From contig NYSW01000060.1 in assembly GCA_002683195.1 (NCBI GenBank), positions 1 to 14,879 of the forward strand: 14,879 nt of DNA, read 5' to 3'. How positions within the stretch are numbered: position 1 is the first letter of the stretch; each line of letters begins with the position of its first letter. A model generated the notes under the pieces. That model made no database searches, was not told where the DNA came from, and worked only from the letters and a program-made list of their open reading frames with translations. Position numbers and translations under genes: made by a program. Below are positions 1 to 8,300 of this stretch, piece after piece. Source of the stretch: Phycisphaerae bacterium. Its GTDB lineage: Bacteria; Planctomycetota; Phycisphaerae; Phycisphaerales; SM1A02.

Positions 1-334
1 CGTGTTCCAGCCGTGTTCCACAATGATAGATCTGAGCCGACTGGAATCCAGTAGGAATTCCAGAATGATCCACTCCCGGACACGAAAAAGCAGCCGAAGA
101 AGATTCGGCCCCCCGATACGTTTTTCGACTCCGTTATTTCTGGAAAATCAGCCCGGCGGTCTTTGAATGATCACCCTGGGACGACCACCCCTCCGGAGGC
201 GTCCGAACCAACGGGTCCAGAATCAAAAACTCCCGAGTCCGGGTTCCGGGGAATCTGACGGATCTCCGGCCGATCAACGAATGTGCGGAACCAGCGATCC
301 GTCCGAGTCGCCCGAGTCGACCGGATGAATTCGA
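1..334. other. Gene-free left edge downstream of rnd
   Basis: No convincing gene is visible on either strand. A short plus-strand frame is open from the left edge to the stop at 164-166, but its translation is rich in Arg and Ser and resembles no family I know. The visible structure is a hairpin with a T run on the minus strand (85-109, listed separately) and a cluster of TTCCA/TGGAA words in the first 63 bases. The stretch between the rnd stop and the hairpin is about 225 bases, long for a plain 3' untranslated region, but I see no RNA family in it. Confidence 0.5.
85..109 (-). terminator. Candidate intrinsic terminator after rnd
   Basis: On the minus strand a 6-bp stem (GCCGAA paired with TTCGGC, plus coordinates 104-109 and 93-98) closes a 5-base loop. 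After TGC it runs into TTTTT (plus-strand A run at 85-89). This is the layout of a rho-independent terminator for leftward transcription. The only visible gene it could serve is rnd, which ends about 225 bases upstream. The stem is short, so the call is tentative. Confidence 0.4.
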
Positions 335-1630
335 TCAGTCGGAGGCCCGCTGCAGACGCCCGTCGTTCCAAGTGAGATCGAGGTTCGCCTCGCCCTTGAG
401 GAACGACTCGAGCCACATCCCCATCGAGTCGTGACGCCACGTTCCCTCGGCGAACATCGGAGCGTCCGTCCGGCCGGCCTCCCGATCCAGATACCAGGCG
501 GCAAGATCGGATCGACTGGTGAGAAGGGAGGGCGCCATTCGATCTGCGAGGCATCGCAGGCTCAGCACCGACCAGAGAGCGTCGACTCGCATTCGATCGA
601 GCGCCGTCTCCTCCTTGGACTTCCCGGTCGGCAAGGGACGCGACGGGCCTTCGAGCGCCTCCTTGATGGCAGCCACGATCTTCGGCCCCTGTTCCGCCGC
701 ATTTCGCCGCCCGATGTTCCGACACTTCGAGAGTTCCTCCTCGTTCGCCGGCAACGCGCGAGCCATCTCACTCAAGGCCTCGTCGCTGATCGCGACTCGG
801 TGCGGGAGATCCAGTTCTCGTGCGATCTCGTGGCGAAGTTCGACCAAGGCCATCAGCACCGTCGCGGTCTTCGCCTTGACCCGAGAGCCACGGGTGATCT
901 TGCGAACTTGTTTCTCCGCGTCGAACTGACCCACGTGACGACGCCGGGATTCATCACACTCCCGCATCGCCCATTCCAGTCGCCCCTCCTGCTCGAGCAT
1001 CTCCTTCATCCGACTCCAGGCCAGCGGCAGGAATCGCACGTCATCCGCGGCGTAGCGGACCTGCCGATCGGTCAGGGGCCGGGCGTCCCAATCGGTGAAC
1101 GTGTGCCCCTTGTTGAGCTGATGCCCGGTGAACCGCTCCACCAGCTTCGCCAGCGAACTGGGCCAGGGCATGTCCAGGAAAGCCGCGCAGACCTGGGTGT
1201 CGACGATTCCCTGCGGCTCGACCCCGAGCATGCGACGCACGGGTTCGAGATCCTGGGCGCCGTCATGGACCAGCGTCTCCACTTCCGGATCCGCGACCAC
1301 CTCGAAGATCGGTGCGAGATCGGGAAGCTCGACCGGATCGATGAGCGCGAGCCGCTCCGCCGTGGCGACCTGAACCAGGCAGATCCTCGGAAGGAAGGTC
1401 TCCTCGCCGATGAATTCGGTGTCGTAGGCGAACGTCCCGACCGAGCGAAGATGCTCGACCAGTCCCTTCAGGGTCTCCTCGTCCGTCACCAGTTCCGGCC
1501 GGCCGGCGACCAGCATCGGATGCTCGTCGATGGCCGCCAGATCCACCGCCTCGGCTTCAGCCTCGGCGTGCATCTGAGATCGCTTGCGACGGCGAAAGTT
1601 CACTCTTCCGTCCTGGTTCTGCTTCGTCAT
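335..1630 (-). CDS. rnd: Ribonuclease D (3'-5' exoribonuclease)
   Basis: A 431-residue protein of the DEDDy 3'-5' exonuclease family, which trims tRNA precursors and other small RNAs in the cytoplasm. The exonuclease motifs are visible: FAYDTEF supplies D70 and E72 (Exo I), HDGAQDLEP supplies D127 (Exo II), and RQVRYAADD supplies Y193 and D197 of the Y-x3-D Exo III motif. An HRDC domain follows at about residues 250-345 (KTATVLMALVELRHEIARE onward). A second, weaker HRDC-like segment lies near the C-terminus (RCLADRMAPSLLTSRSDLAA). This order and length fit RNase D. The frame is open up to a GTG at 1768, but I chose the ATG at 1630, which gives MTKQNQDGR; the added N-terminus looks unconserved, and a weak GGGA lies upstream of 1630. 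An Arg/Lys-rich patch (NFRRRKRS) precedes the catalytic domain. The gene is divergent from the next one. Confidence 0.93.
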   Translation of the reverse strand: MTKQNQDGRVNFRRRKRSQMHAEAEAEAVDLAAIDEHPMLVAGRPELVTDEETLKGLVEHLRSVGTFAYDTEFIGEETFLPRICLVQVATAERLALIDPVELPDLAPIFEVVADPEVETLVHDGAQDLEPVRRMLGVEPQGIVDTQVCAAFLDMPWPSSLAKLVERFTGHQLNKGHTFTDWDARPLTDRQVRYAADDVRFLPLAWSRMKEMLEQEGRLEWAMRECDESRRRHVGQFDAEKQVRKITRGSRVKAKTATVLMALVELRHEIARELDLPHRVAISDEALSEMARALPANEEELSKCRNIGRRNAAEQGPKIVAAIKEALEGPSRPLPTGKSKEETALDRMRVDALWSVLSLRCLADRMAPSLLTSRSDLAAWYLDREAGRTDAPMFAEGTWRHDSMGMWLESFLKGEANLDLTWNDGRLQRASD

Positions 1631-1785
1631 CGAAAGTCCCGAATGCGCGGCAGGATCGACCCCGTGCCCTGGAGCTGAAATCCCTGAGGTTCCCTTCCGC
1701 ACCGAGACGACCTCGGCGAGGCGAGCCCCCCAGTCTAACGACCGTAGGATGTCACCAGATTCGATCACCCTTTCGGAGCCGCGGA

Positions 1786-3102
1786 ATGACCTGCCGCCTC
1801 GTTCTCATCGTCCTCCTCTCGTTCGTTCCCTCCGCCATTGCGGAGGAATCAGTGCGATTGCTGCAGATTCCCGTGATCGGAACCGTCGGTGCCGACGTGA
1901 CCGCCGAGGGGGTTCAACAAGCCCTGATGCTTGCCAAGGCCGAGGCCTGGAACGGCGTGATGGTTGAAATCGATGCCATCGGAGGCGACCCGGATGACGG
2001 CGCGAACATCGCCTCATTGATCCGGGATACGAACCTCGAAACCATCGCGATCATCCGAAGCGTGGGTGGTGCCGCCCTGCCGATCCTGTTCGCCTGCGAT
2101 CGCTGGGTCGTCCTGGAGGAGACATCGATCGAAGTCCCCGACCAGCGAGGCGGCATGCTGACCGAGATGCTCGACCGCGATCGTCCGGCCATCCAGACGC
2201 TGCCTGCCATCACCAGTGACCTCGCCCGGCTGGAAAGCGAACTCCGACGACTCGGAAAAATGACGATGGAGGCCTTTCCGTCCTCCCTCGATCCGAAACG
2301 GAGACAGGCCCGGATGGCCCTCGCTCGAACCATGGCCGATCCTTCAATGGACCTTGGGACCGAACCAACACCGGCGGCCATCCCAGCCCTCGACCGCGGG
2401 GGAGATCCAGACCCGAAAGCCAACCGAATTCGAACCAGCCGCCAGGGTCCGGGCATCACCGCTCGCCAACTGTCGGACGCCGGCTTCGCTCCGATGATCC
2501 CGGAAGGAATCGATCCCCTCGCTTCCGCCCTCGGATACGCGGAAATCGAAGCCATGGGCGACAGCGGCCTGCTGCTGGTGGTGGATGCGGCGAACCTGGA
2601 CTTCAAGGCCCGGGGACGGTTGAACTCCATCGTGGATTCCATGATCGGATCCCTCGACAGTGCTTCGTCCCTGGTCAGCGCCATGCCGTGGTCCTTGACG
2701 CGGGCGAGACTTTCCATGCCCGATGCCACTCGGTTGCGTCAACGGTTTCCGATGGTGCTTTCGGATGGCGGCTGGAGAATCTCCCCCGGTGAACCTGCAC
2801 GTCGGTGGCAGGTGACCTGCGAAGATTCGATTCGCCGCTGGTCCGCGGTGCTCGAGATCGATGCGAGCGTTCGAACATTGCTGGCTCGATCTCAAAGCCT
2901 GAGGAATGAGATCGAGGGCCTCCAGATCGGTCCTGCCGACCGCGATCGAGTGACCGCCGCAGTCGCGTGTTGGGCCGAAAACCTGGAGTCCCTTCGCCTG
3001 GGAACCGAAGGCTGGAAGTCATTGACCTCCGAAGCCTCCGAGGCGGTCTCATCCCTCCGCATCTGGGTCGACACGCCTCCTGTACTCATCGTGCGACCCT
3101 GA
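1786..3102 (+). CDS. Secreted ClpP/SppA/NfeD-fold protein, probably without protease activity
   Basis: A 438-residue exported protein. The first 19 residues form a signal peptide (MTCRLVLIVLLSFVPSAIA, cleavage likely after A19). Residues 25-117 follow the pattern of the NfeD N-terminal protease domain: IPVIGTVGADVTAEGVQQAL, then VMVEIDAIGGDPDDG, then SVGGAALPILFACDRWVV and SIEV. Near residues 224-256, ITARQLSDAGFAPMIPEGID matches the NfeD segment that reads like LTA-EALELGLADGI. Where NfeD proteases carry the Ser of an A-S-A-G motif, this protein reads G-G-A-A-L-P (G95 by my hand alignment), so the nucleophile appears lost. No C-terminal membrane or OB domain of full NfeD is present. A GGAG at 1775-1778, 7 bases before the ATG, supports the start. 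The fold assignment rests on sequence pattern only; the function is unknown. Confidence 0.75.
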   Translation: MTCRLVLIVLLSFVPSAIAEESVRLLQIPVIGTVGADVTAEGVQQALMLAKAEAWNGVMVEIDAIGGDPDDGANIASLIRDTNLETIAIIRSVGGAALPILFACDRWVVLEETSIEVPDQRGGMLTEMLDRDRPAIQTLPAITSDLARLESELRRLGKMTMEAFPSSLDPKRRQARMALARTMADPSMDLGTEPTPAAIPALDRGGDPDPKANRIRTSRQGPGITARQLSDAGFAPMIPEGIDPLASALGYAEIEAMGDSGLLLVVDAANLDFKARGRLNSIVDSMIGSLDSASSLVSAMPWSLTRARLSMPDATRLRQRFPMVLSDGGWRISPGEPARRWQVTCEDSIRRWSAVLEIDASVRTLLARSQSLRNEIEGLQIGPADRDRVTAAVACWAENLESLRLGTEGWKSLTSEASEAVSSLRIWVDTPPVLIVRP

Positions 3103-3112
3103 CCGGAGAACT

Positions 3113-3403
3113 TCATGCTGCGGCGAGCAGTCGTCGGCAGAAGCCGGCCTCGGACTGCGTGAGCCAGTAGTCGTGCTTGAGGGAGAGCACGTATTCGGCC
3201 ACCATTCGACACTTCTCAGGCGGCCAACCATCATCTCCGGCACCTCCTTGAAGGCGCTTGATCAAACCTGAAACGCCGGCGGTGCCGAACGGAAGATCCT
3301 CGTCCGGATTCACGTCCTCGTCCGATGGATCACCTTGGTCGAGGAAGCCTTCTTCGTCGCGCTCCGGCTCGTTTTCGTATTCGAATTCCTGGTCGTCTTT
3401 CAT
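3113..3403 (-). CDS. Small acidic protein of unknown function
   Basis: I do not recognise this 96-residue protein. Roughly the first 38 residues are dominated by Asp and Glu (for example ERDEEGFLDQGDPSDEDVN) and are probably disordered. The rest (GVSGLIKRLQGGAGDD, then CRMVAEYVLSLKHDYWLTQ, ending in CRRLLAAA) looks helical and carries two cysteines. There is no signal peptide and no membrane segment. The start is well supported: AAAGGAG (plus 3411-3417) lies 7 bases upstream of the ATG. The gene converges on the NfeD-like gene with a 10-base gap, leaving no room for a separate terminator. Its own promoter should lie in the 130-base gap before it (3404-3533), which it shares with the 3' end of the HD-GYP gene on the same strand. 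Confidence 0.72.
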   Translation of the reverse strand: MKDDQEFEYENEPERDEEGFLDQGDPSDEDVNPDEDLPFGTAGVSGLIKRLQGGAGDDGWPPEKCRMVAEYVLSLKHDYWLTQSEAGFCRRLLAAA

Positions 3404-3410
3404 GTCGAGT

Positions 3411-3417
3411 CTCCTTT
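3411..3417 (-). promoter_or_regulatory. Strong ribosome binding site of the small acidic gene
   Basis: AAAGGAG on the minus strand, 7 bases before the ATG at 3403. It is one of the best Shine-Dalgarno matches in the window and is the main reason to accept the small unrecognised reading frame as a real gene. Confidence 0.7.
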
Positions 3418-3533
3418 GTTCTGGACCGACATATCTACGAAGACACCCCCACCGAGTTCGCGGGTTTCACGCCGAAAAACACGTCCAGACGCTCCATCGC
3501 GGTTTAAACGACGGGAGCCCGGAAGATTTTCAA

Positions 3534-5231
3534 TCAATCTCCGAAACGGCGACCGACGCGGCGGAATTCCTCGATGTTCTGCAACAGGATCTGGACGAGT
3601 TCCGGGTCGAAGTGCTTCCCTGATTCACCGCGAATGATGTCCAGAACCTGCTCCTCGGGCCACGGTTCCTTGTAGGACCGTCGGGAGGAGAGAGCGTCGT
3701 ACACGTCCGCGATCCCCACGATCCGGGCGAAAAGCGGAATGTCCTCTCCCACCAGCCCGCGATGCACCGGAACCTTCGGCTCTCCAAGTTCCGCCTCGAT
3801 CTCGATCGGCCCCGGATACCCGGCGCCGTCCCAGCGTTCATGATGATGCAATGCCACCTGCCGAGCCACTTGGTCGAAGTCGGTGCGCATGCCCTTGAAC
3901 AACCTGGCACCGATCACGGTGTGCCGCTGCATCAACGCGTACTCTTGCTCGTCCAACTTTCCGGGCTTCTTCAGAATCGCGTCGGGAATTCCGACCTTGC
4001 CCACGTCGTGCAGCATGGCCGCCGTGCGAAGCCGGTCGAGGTTTCGCTCACGCTCCTCGTCCTCGATGCCATGCTGATCGGCCCAGCCCTGATAGAGGAT
4101 GATCGAGTACCCGGCGACCCGCTGGACATGGGCGCCGGTCTCGGTGGGATCACGGACCTCCGCCATCGCGATCATCCGCAGCACCAGGGCTTCGGTCATC
4201 GCGGTTCGTTCGATCGCCACCGCCGCCAGAGTGGCGAAATGCTCCACCACCTTCTCATCCTCGGGCGTGAAGCCACGAGGTTCCGACTCTCCTCCGGGAT
4301 TCGCGATCTGCAGGACGCCACGAATCTCCGAGTCGCTCGTCCGCAGTGGAATGCTGAGCAACGCCCGCGTGCGATAGCCGGTCGCGATGTCCCGCCCCTG
4401 GTCGTAGACGCAGTCGAAACGAGGGGGGATCCGGTACGCATCCTCCACTCGAATGGGCTGGCCGGAAAGGGCCACCGTTCCGGCGACCGTGTCCATGGTC
4501 AGAGGCCGATCGATCGCCTGCGCAAAATGACGATCCCCTCGGGCTTCAAGCTGATCGTTCTGGATGTGGCGGCACTTCAGACGCTCGCCATCGATGGTGA
4601 AGATCACCCCCGATTCGGCATCACACGCCCGACGGGCCCGAACGAGGATCCGGTCCAGCAGCAGATCGAAGTTCTGAAAAGCATTCAATTCCGCGTCGAG
4701 CTCGGTGATCGATTCGAGCCACGCTCGATCCCTCCCGATGGTTTCCGCCGACACCTGAGTGACGTCCTCCAACCGAGCCTTGAGACGTGAGATGTCACGG
4801 TTGGCATCCTCGAGGCTGGACCGGACCCGTCGGGTTTCGCCGGCGGCCCGGCGACGCTCCGCCTGCATGCGGATCCGAGCGACCAGTTCAACCTCTTCGG
4901 GCACGGATTCGAGAAAATCATCCGCCCCCCGCTCAAAGGCTTGCGTCCTCATGCCCGCCCCGAAGGTGCCGGCCAGCAGGATGACCGGGACCTCGGAAAT
5001 GACCGACGTCCGGCGATAGGCCGCGAGAAGTTCGAAGCCGTCCTCTTCCCGAAGATCGAGCGCCTGCAGAATCACGTCCGGCCTCAGGGCCCGCGCGACA
5101 TCGACCGCCACGGCGGCGTTCGCCACCGAGTCAAGATCGATTTCCTCGTGCGCGGAAAGCAAACGCCGGATCTGCGACGCCACCGTTCTCTGGTCATCGA
5201 CCAGAAGCACTCTGATTCGGTTGAGTTCCAT
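3534..5231 (-). CDS. HD-GYP cyclic-di-GMP phosphodiesterase with GAF and degenerate receiver domain
   Basis: A 565-residue cytoplasmic signalling protein. Residues 1-125 are a receiver-like domain (VLLVDDQ at 8-14). A coiled-coil-like linker follows (about 130-170), then a GAF domain (about 185-343) and an HD-GYP domain (about 345-555). Catalytic HD-GYP features are intact: H408/D409 in AAMLHDVGKVGIPDAIL, H437, HHHE at 462-465, GAGYP at 469-473 and D509 in IVGIADVYDAL. This predicts hydrolysis of cyclic-di-GMP. The receiver keeps the acidic pair D12/D13 but has A57 at the phosphoacceptor position (PDVILQALDLREEDGF), A87 in place of the switch Thr/Ser (PVILLAG) and S109 in place of Lys (GADDFLESVP). 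It is therefore unlikely to be phosphorylated in the usual way. The receiver spacing resembles the WspR type. Start chosen at 5231 with GGAGG 11 bases upstream; ATGs at 5252 and 5255 are alternatives. The gene lies 82 bases after metH on the same strand. Confidence 0.93.
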   Translation of the reverse strand: MELNRIRVLLVDDQRTVASQIRRLLSAHEEIDLDSVANAAVAVDVARALRPDVILQALDLREEDGFELLAAYRRTSVISEVPVILLAGTFGAGMRTQAFERGADDFLESVPEEVELVARIRMQAERRRAAGETRRVRSSLEDANRDISRLKARLEDVTQVSAETIGRDRAWLESITELDAELNAFQNFDLLLDRILVRARRACDAESGVIFTIDGERLKCRHIQNDQLEARGDRHFAQAIDRPLTMDTVAGTVALSGQPIRVEDAYRIPPRFDCVYDQGRDIATGYRTRALLSIPLRTSDSEIRGVLQIANPGGESEPRGFTPEDEKVVEHFATLAAVAIERTAMTEALVLRMIAMAEVRDPTETGAHVQRVAGYSIILYQGWADQHGIEDEERERNLDRLRTAAMLHDVGKVGIPDAILKKPGKLDEQEYALMQRHTVIGARLFKGMRTDFDQVARQVALHHHERWDGAGYPGPIEIEAELGEPKVPVHRGLVGEDIPLFARIVGIADVYDALSSRRSYKEPWPEEQVLDIIRGESGKHFDPELVQILLQNIEEFRRVGRRFGD

Positions 5232-5313
5232 GCAGTCTTCGTCCTCCGGCATCATACCCGGACCGAAGTTCCACCAGAAGGATGTTCGGTCCTCGACAGG
5301 ACTTCGTCTCGAA

Positions 5314-8300
5314 TCAGACCGCGAAGTAGGAGGCTGCCGGATGATGGACCACCAAGGCGCTGGTCGACTGTTCCGGATCGATCTGCCAGTTCTCCGTGAG
5401 GCGGCAACCGATCCGTTCCGGATCGAGCAGGCGGAAGAGCTTCTCCTGATCCGACATCTCCGGGCAGGCGGGATACCCGAACGAGTATCGACTCCCCTGA
5501 TAGTTCTGACTGAAGAGCCGAGCCACCATCGGATCGTCCTGATGGCCGATCCCGATCTCCGCCCGCATCCTCTTGTGCCAGAGTTCCGCCAGCGCTTCGG
5601 CGCACTCCACCCCGAATCCGTGAAGGTAGAGATAGTCCGCGTACCGATCGTCTTCAAAGAGCGATCTCGCGCGTTGAGAGACCTGATCACCCACCGTGAC
5701 GCAGTGGAATCCGATCAGGTCCCGTTCGCCGGAATCGACGGGGCGGAAATAGTCGGAGATGCACCGACGCTGCCGCGCCGCCTGCCGGGGGAACGAGAAC
5801 CTCTCGATCTCACGTTCCTGGTCCTTCGGATCGAACACCACGAGGTCGTCACCGTCTGCGTTCGCCGGCCACCAGCCGTAGACCACCTTGGGGGTCAGGA
5901 CCGTTCCAGCCCGACATTCCTCCTTCAGGCGTTCAAAGACCGGCTCCGCGTGCTCCTTCAGATGAGCGGCGTAGTCCTCCGGTGACCTCGACCCCTTCTT
6001 GAGTCCCCATTGGCCTCGAAAGAGGGCCGTCCGGTTCACGAAGGCGAAGACCTCGTCCAGGGGCACCGATTCGACCAGCCTCGAGCCCAGGAACGGTGCG
6101 ACGGGAATCTCCTTCACCTCCTGCAGCGGTACGGGCTCCGCGGCCACCGCGGTCGCCCCGTCGCCTCGCGTGCGAGCCGCGGACCGGCCGGCTTCCACCG
6201 TCGCCTCCGCCGCCGCCCGCTTGTCGAGCCGCGCTTCGATCTCGACGTCGATGTCACCCAACGTTCCGGACGCGAGGTGGTCGCAGATCCTCAGTCCCTC
6301 AAACGCATCCTTGCCGTAGAAGAGACGCCCCTCGTAGATCCCCCGCAGCCGCTTCTCCGCATGAAAGCGAGTCAGGGCCGCTCCTCCCAGAATCACCGGA
6401 ACCGAGATGTCGAGGTCGTTGAGGATCCTGAGGTTCTCCTCCATGACCGTCACCGACTTGACCAGCAGTCCGCTCATGCCGATCGCCGAAGCGCCGGTCT
6501 CCCTCCAGGCGTCGACGATCTGCTGCGCCGACTGCTTGATCCCGATGTTGTGAACCGTATAGCCGTTGTTGGTCAGGATGATGTCCACCAGATTCTTGCC
6601 GATGTCGTGCACATCGCCCGCGACGGTCGCCAACAGGATCGACCCGCGGGAATTGTCCCCTTCGACCTTTTCCATGTGCGGCTCGAGATGGGCCACCGCC
6701 TTCTTCATGACCTCCGCGGACTGGAGCACGAAAGGCAGTTGCATCCGGCCGTCCGCGAAGTACTCGCCCACGGTCTTCATCCCGGCGAGGAGGTGATCGT
6801 TCACGATGACCAGCGGGGGAAGGTCTTCAAGCGCTCCGTCCAACGTCTCCACCAGCCCGGCATCCTCACCGTCGATGATGTGACGACGAAGCCGTTCCTC
6901 CAGTGGGAGTTCGGCCAGGGCCGGTCCGGCATCGATCACTTCGCCGTCGGGGAAAAGCCCGATGAAGTGAAGGAGCGGATCGAAGTCCGATGCCATGCCT
7001 TCGGGCCGGCTCGTTCCCCGACGATCGAAGATCAACCATTCGGCGGCGAGCCACTTCTCCTCGTCGATCCGGGTCCGCGGCAGGATCTTGGACGCATGCA
7101 CGATGGCGGCGGTGAGGCCGCGCTCCCGCGCGTGCTCGAGGAAGACCGAATTGAGCACCGCACGCGCGGCCGGCTTGAGGCCGAAGGAGATGTTGGAGAG
7201 TCCCAGCAGGATGCCGCAGGCCGGAAAACGCTCGGCGATCAACTTGATCCCTTCCAACGTCTCCAGCCCGAGTCGACGATCGGCTTCGGTCCCGGTCGCG
7301 ATGGTGAAGGTCAGAGGGTCGAAGAGCAGATCTCGTTCGTCGAGCCCCCACTTCCGGGTGAAGAGCTCGTGAATTCGGCTCGCGATCTCCAGTTTCCTAC
7401 CCGCGGTCTTCGCCATGCCGGCCTGGGGATCTTCATCGATCGTGAGTGCGACACAGGCCGCTCCGTGGGCCTTGAGCAACGGACAGATTTCGTCGAGCCG
7501 GCGTTCCCCGTCCTCGAGATTGATCGAGTTCACCACGCACTTTCCGCCCAGGCGCTTCAGGCCCGCTTCGATCGTGGCCGCCTCGGTGGAGTCGATCATG
7601 ATCGGAGCGTTGAGACCGGTCGCGAATCGTCTCGCCACCTCACTCATGTCCCGCGCCCCGTCTCGTCCCACGAAATCGACGCAGAGATCGACCAGATGGG
7701 AGCCGCCTCGAAGTTCCTCCCGGCCCATCGACAACAAGCCGTCCCAATCCTCCGAATCAAGCAGCCGCTTGAACTTGCGGCTCCCGTTCGCGTTGGTCCG
7801 TTCCGCCACGATCAGAAACGAATTGTCCTGCCGGAAGTCCGTGAACCCGTAAAGACTCGAGCAACCGGCGGGCAACGGCGAGATCTCCCGCATCGGCCGG
7901 GCCCGGCCTCCCACCAGCTCCGCGAGTCGCTTGATGTGCTCGGGGGTCGTGCCACAGCAGCCGCCGACCAGGCTCACCCCGTGCTCCTCGATGAAACGCC
8001 TCATCGAATCCGCGAAGGGACGCGGACCGAGCGGATAGGAGGCCTGTCCGTCGACCAGAACCGGGAGCCCCGCGTTCGGCACCACCGAGACATGCCGATC
8101 CCAGTGCCGGCACAGGTAGGCGACATGCGGGGTCATCTCCACCGGTCCGGTGGCGCAATTCAACCCCAGGCTGGCGATGGGAAGCATTCGTAGCGCGTCG
8201 ACCGCGGCGGCGATGTCGGTGCCGAGGAGCATCGTCCCGGTGGTTTCGATCGTGATCGAGACCATGATCGGAACCTCGTCCACCGTCCTCCCGGCTTCGG

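Noticed and set aside
2..166. A frame open from the left edge to a stop at 164, possibly the tail of an upstream gene.
   Set aside because: The translation is Ser/Arg-rich with no recognisable C-terminal motif, and the stretch holds repeats and a hairpin typical of intergenic DNA. It cannot be excluded without the left flank.
431..1678. A 415-codon plus-strand open frame opposite rnd.
   Set aside because: RNase D catalytic and HRDC motifs are intact on the minus strand; the plus-strand translation matches nothing.
1711..1721. An 11-base palindrome CCTCGGCGAGG between rnd and the NfeD-like gene.
   Set aside because: It is short and GC-rich with no supporting repeat, T run or promoter box, so chance is the simplest explanation.
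3762..4790. A 342-codon plus-strand open frame opposite the HD-GYP gene.
   Set aside because: The minus-strand protein has intact HD-GYP and GAF motifs; this is its antisense frame.
5232..5690. An upstream extension of the HD-GYP protein.
   Set aside because: Most of it overlaps the C-terminal coding region of metH in another frame, and the receiver domain starts naturally at 5231.
6010..8193. A 727-codon open frame on the plus strand.
   Set aside because: It lies wholly opposite metH, whose product is unmistakable. The translation is rich in Arg, Asp, His and Pro without a domain, as expected for an antisense frame in high-GC coding DNA.
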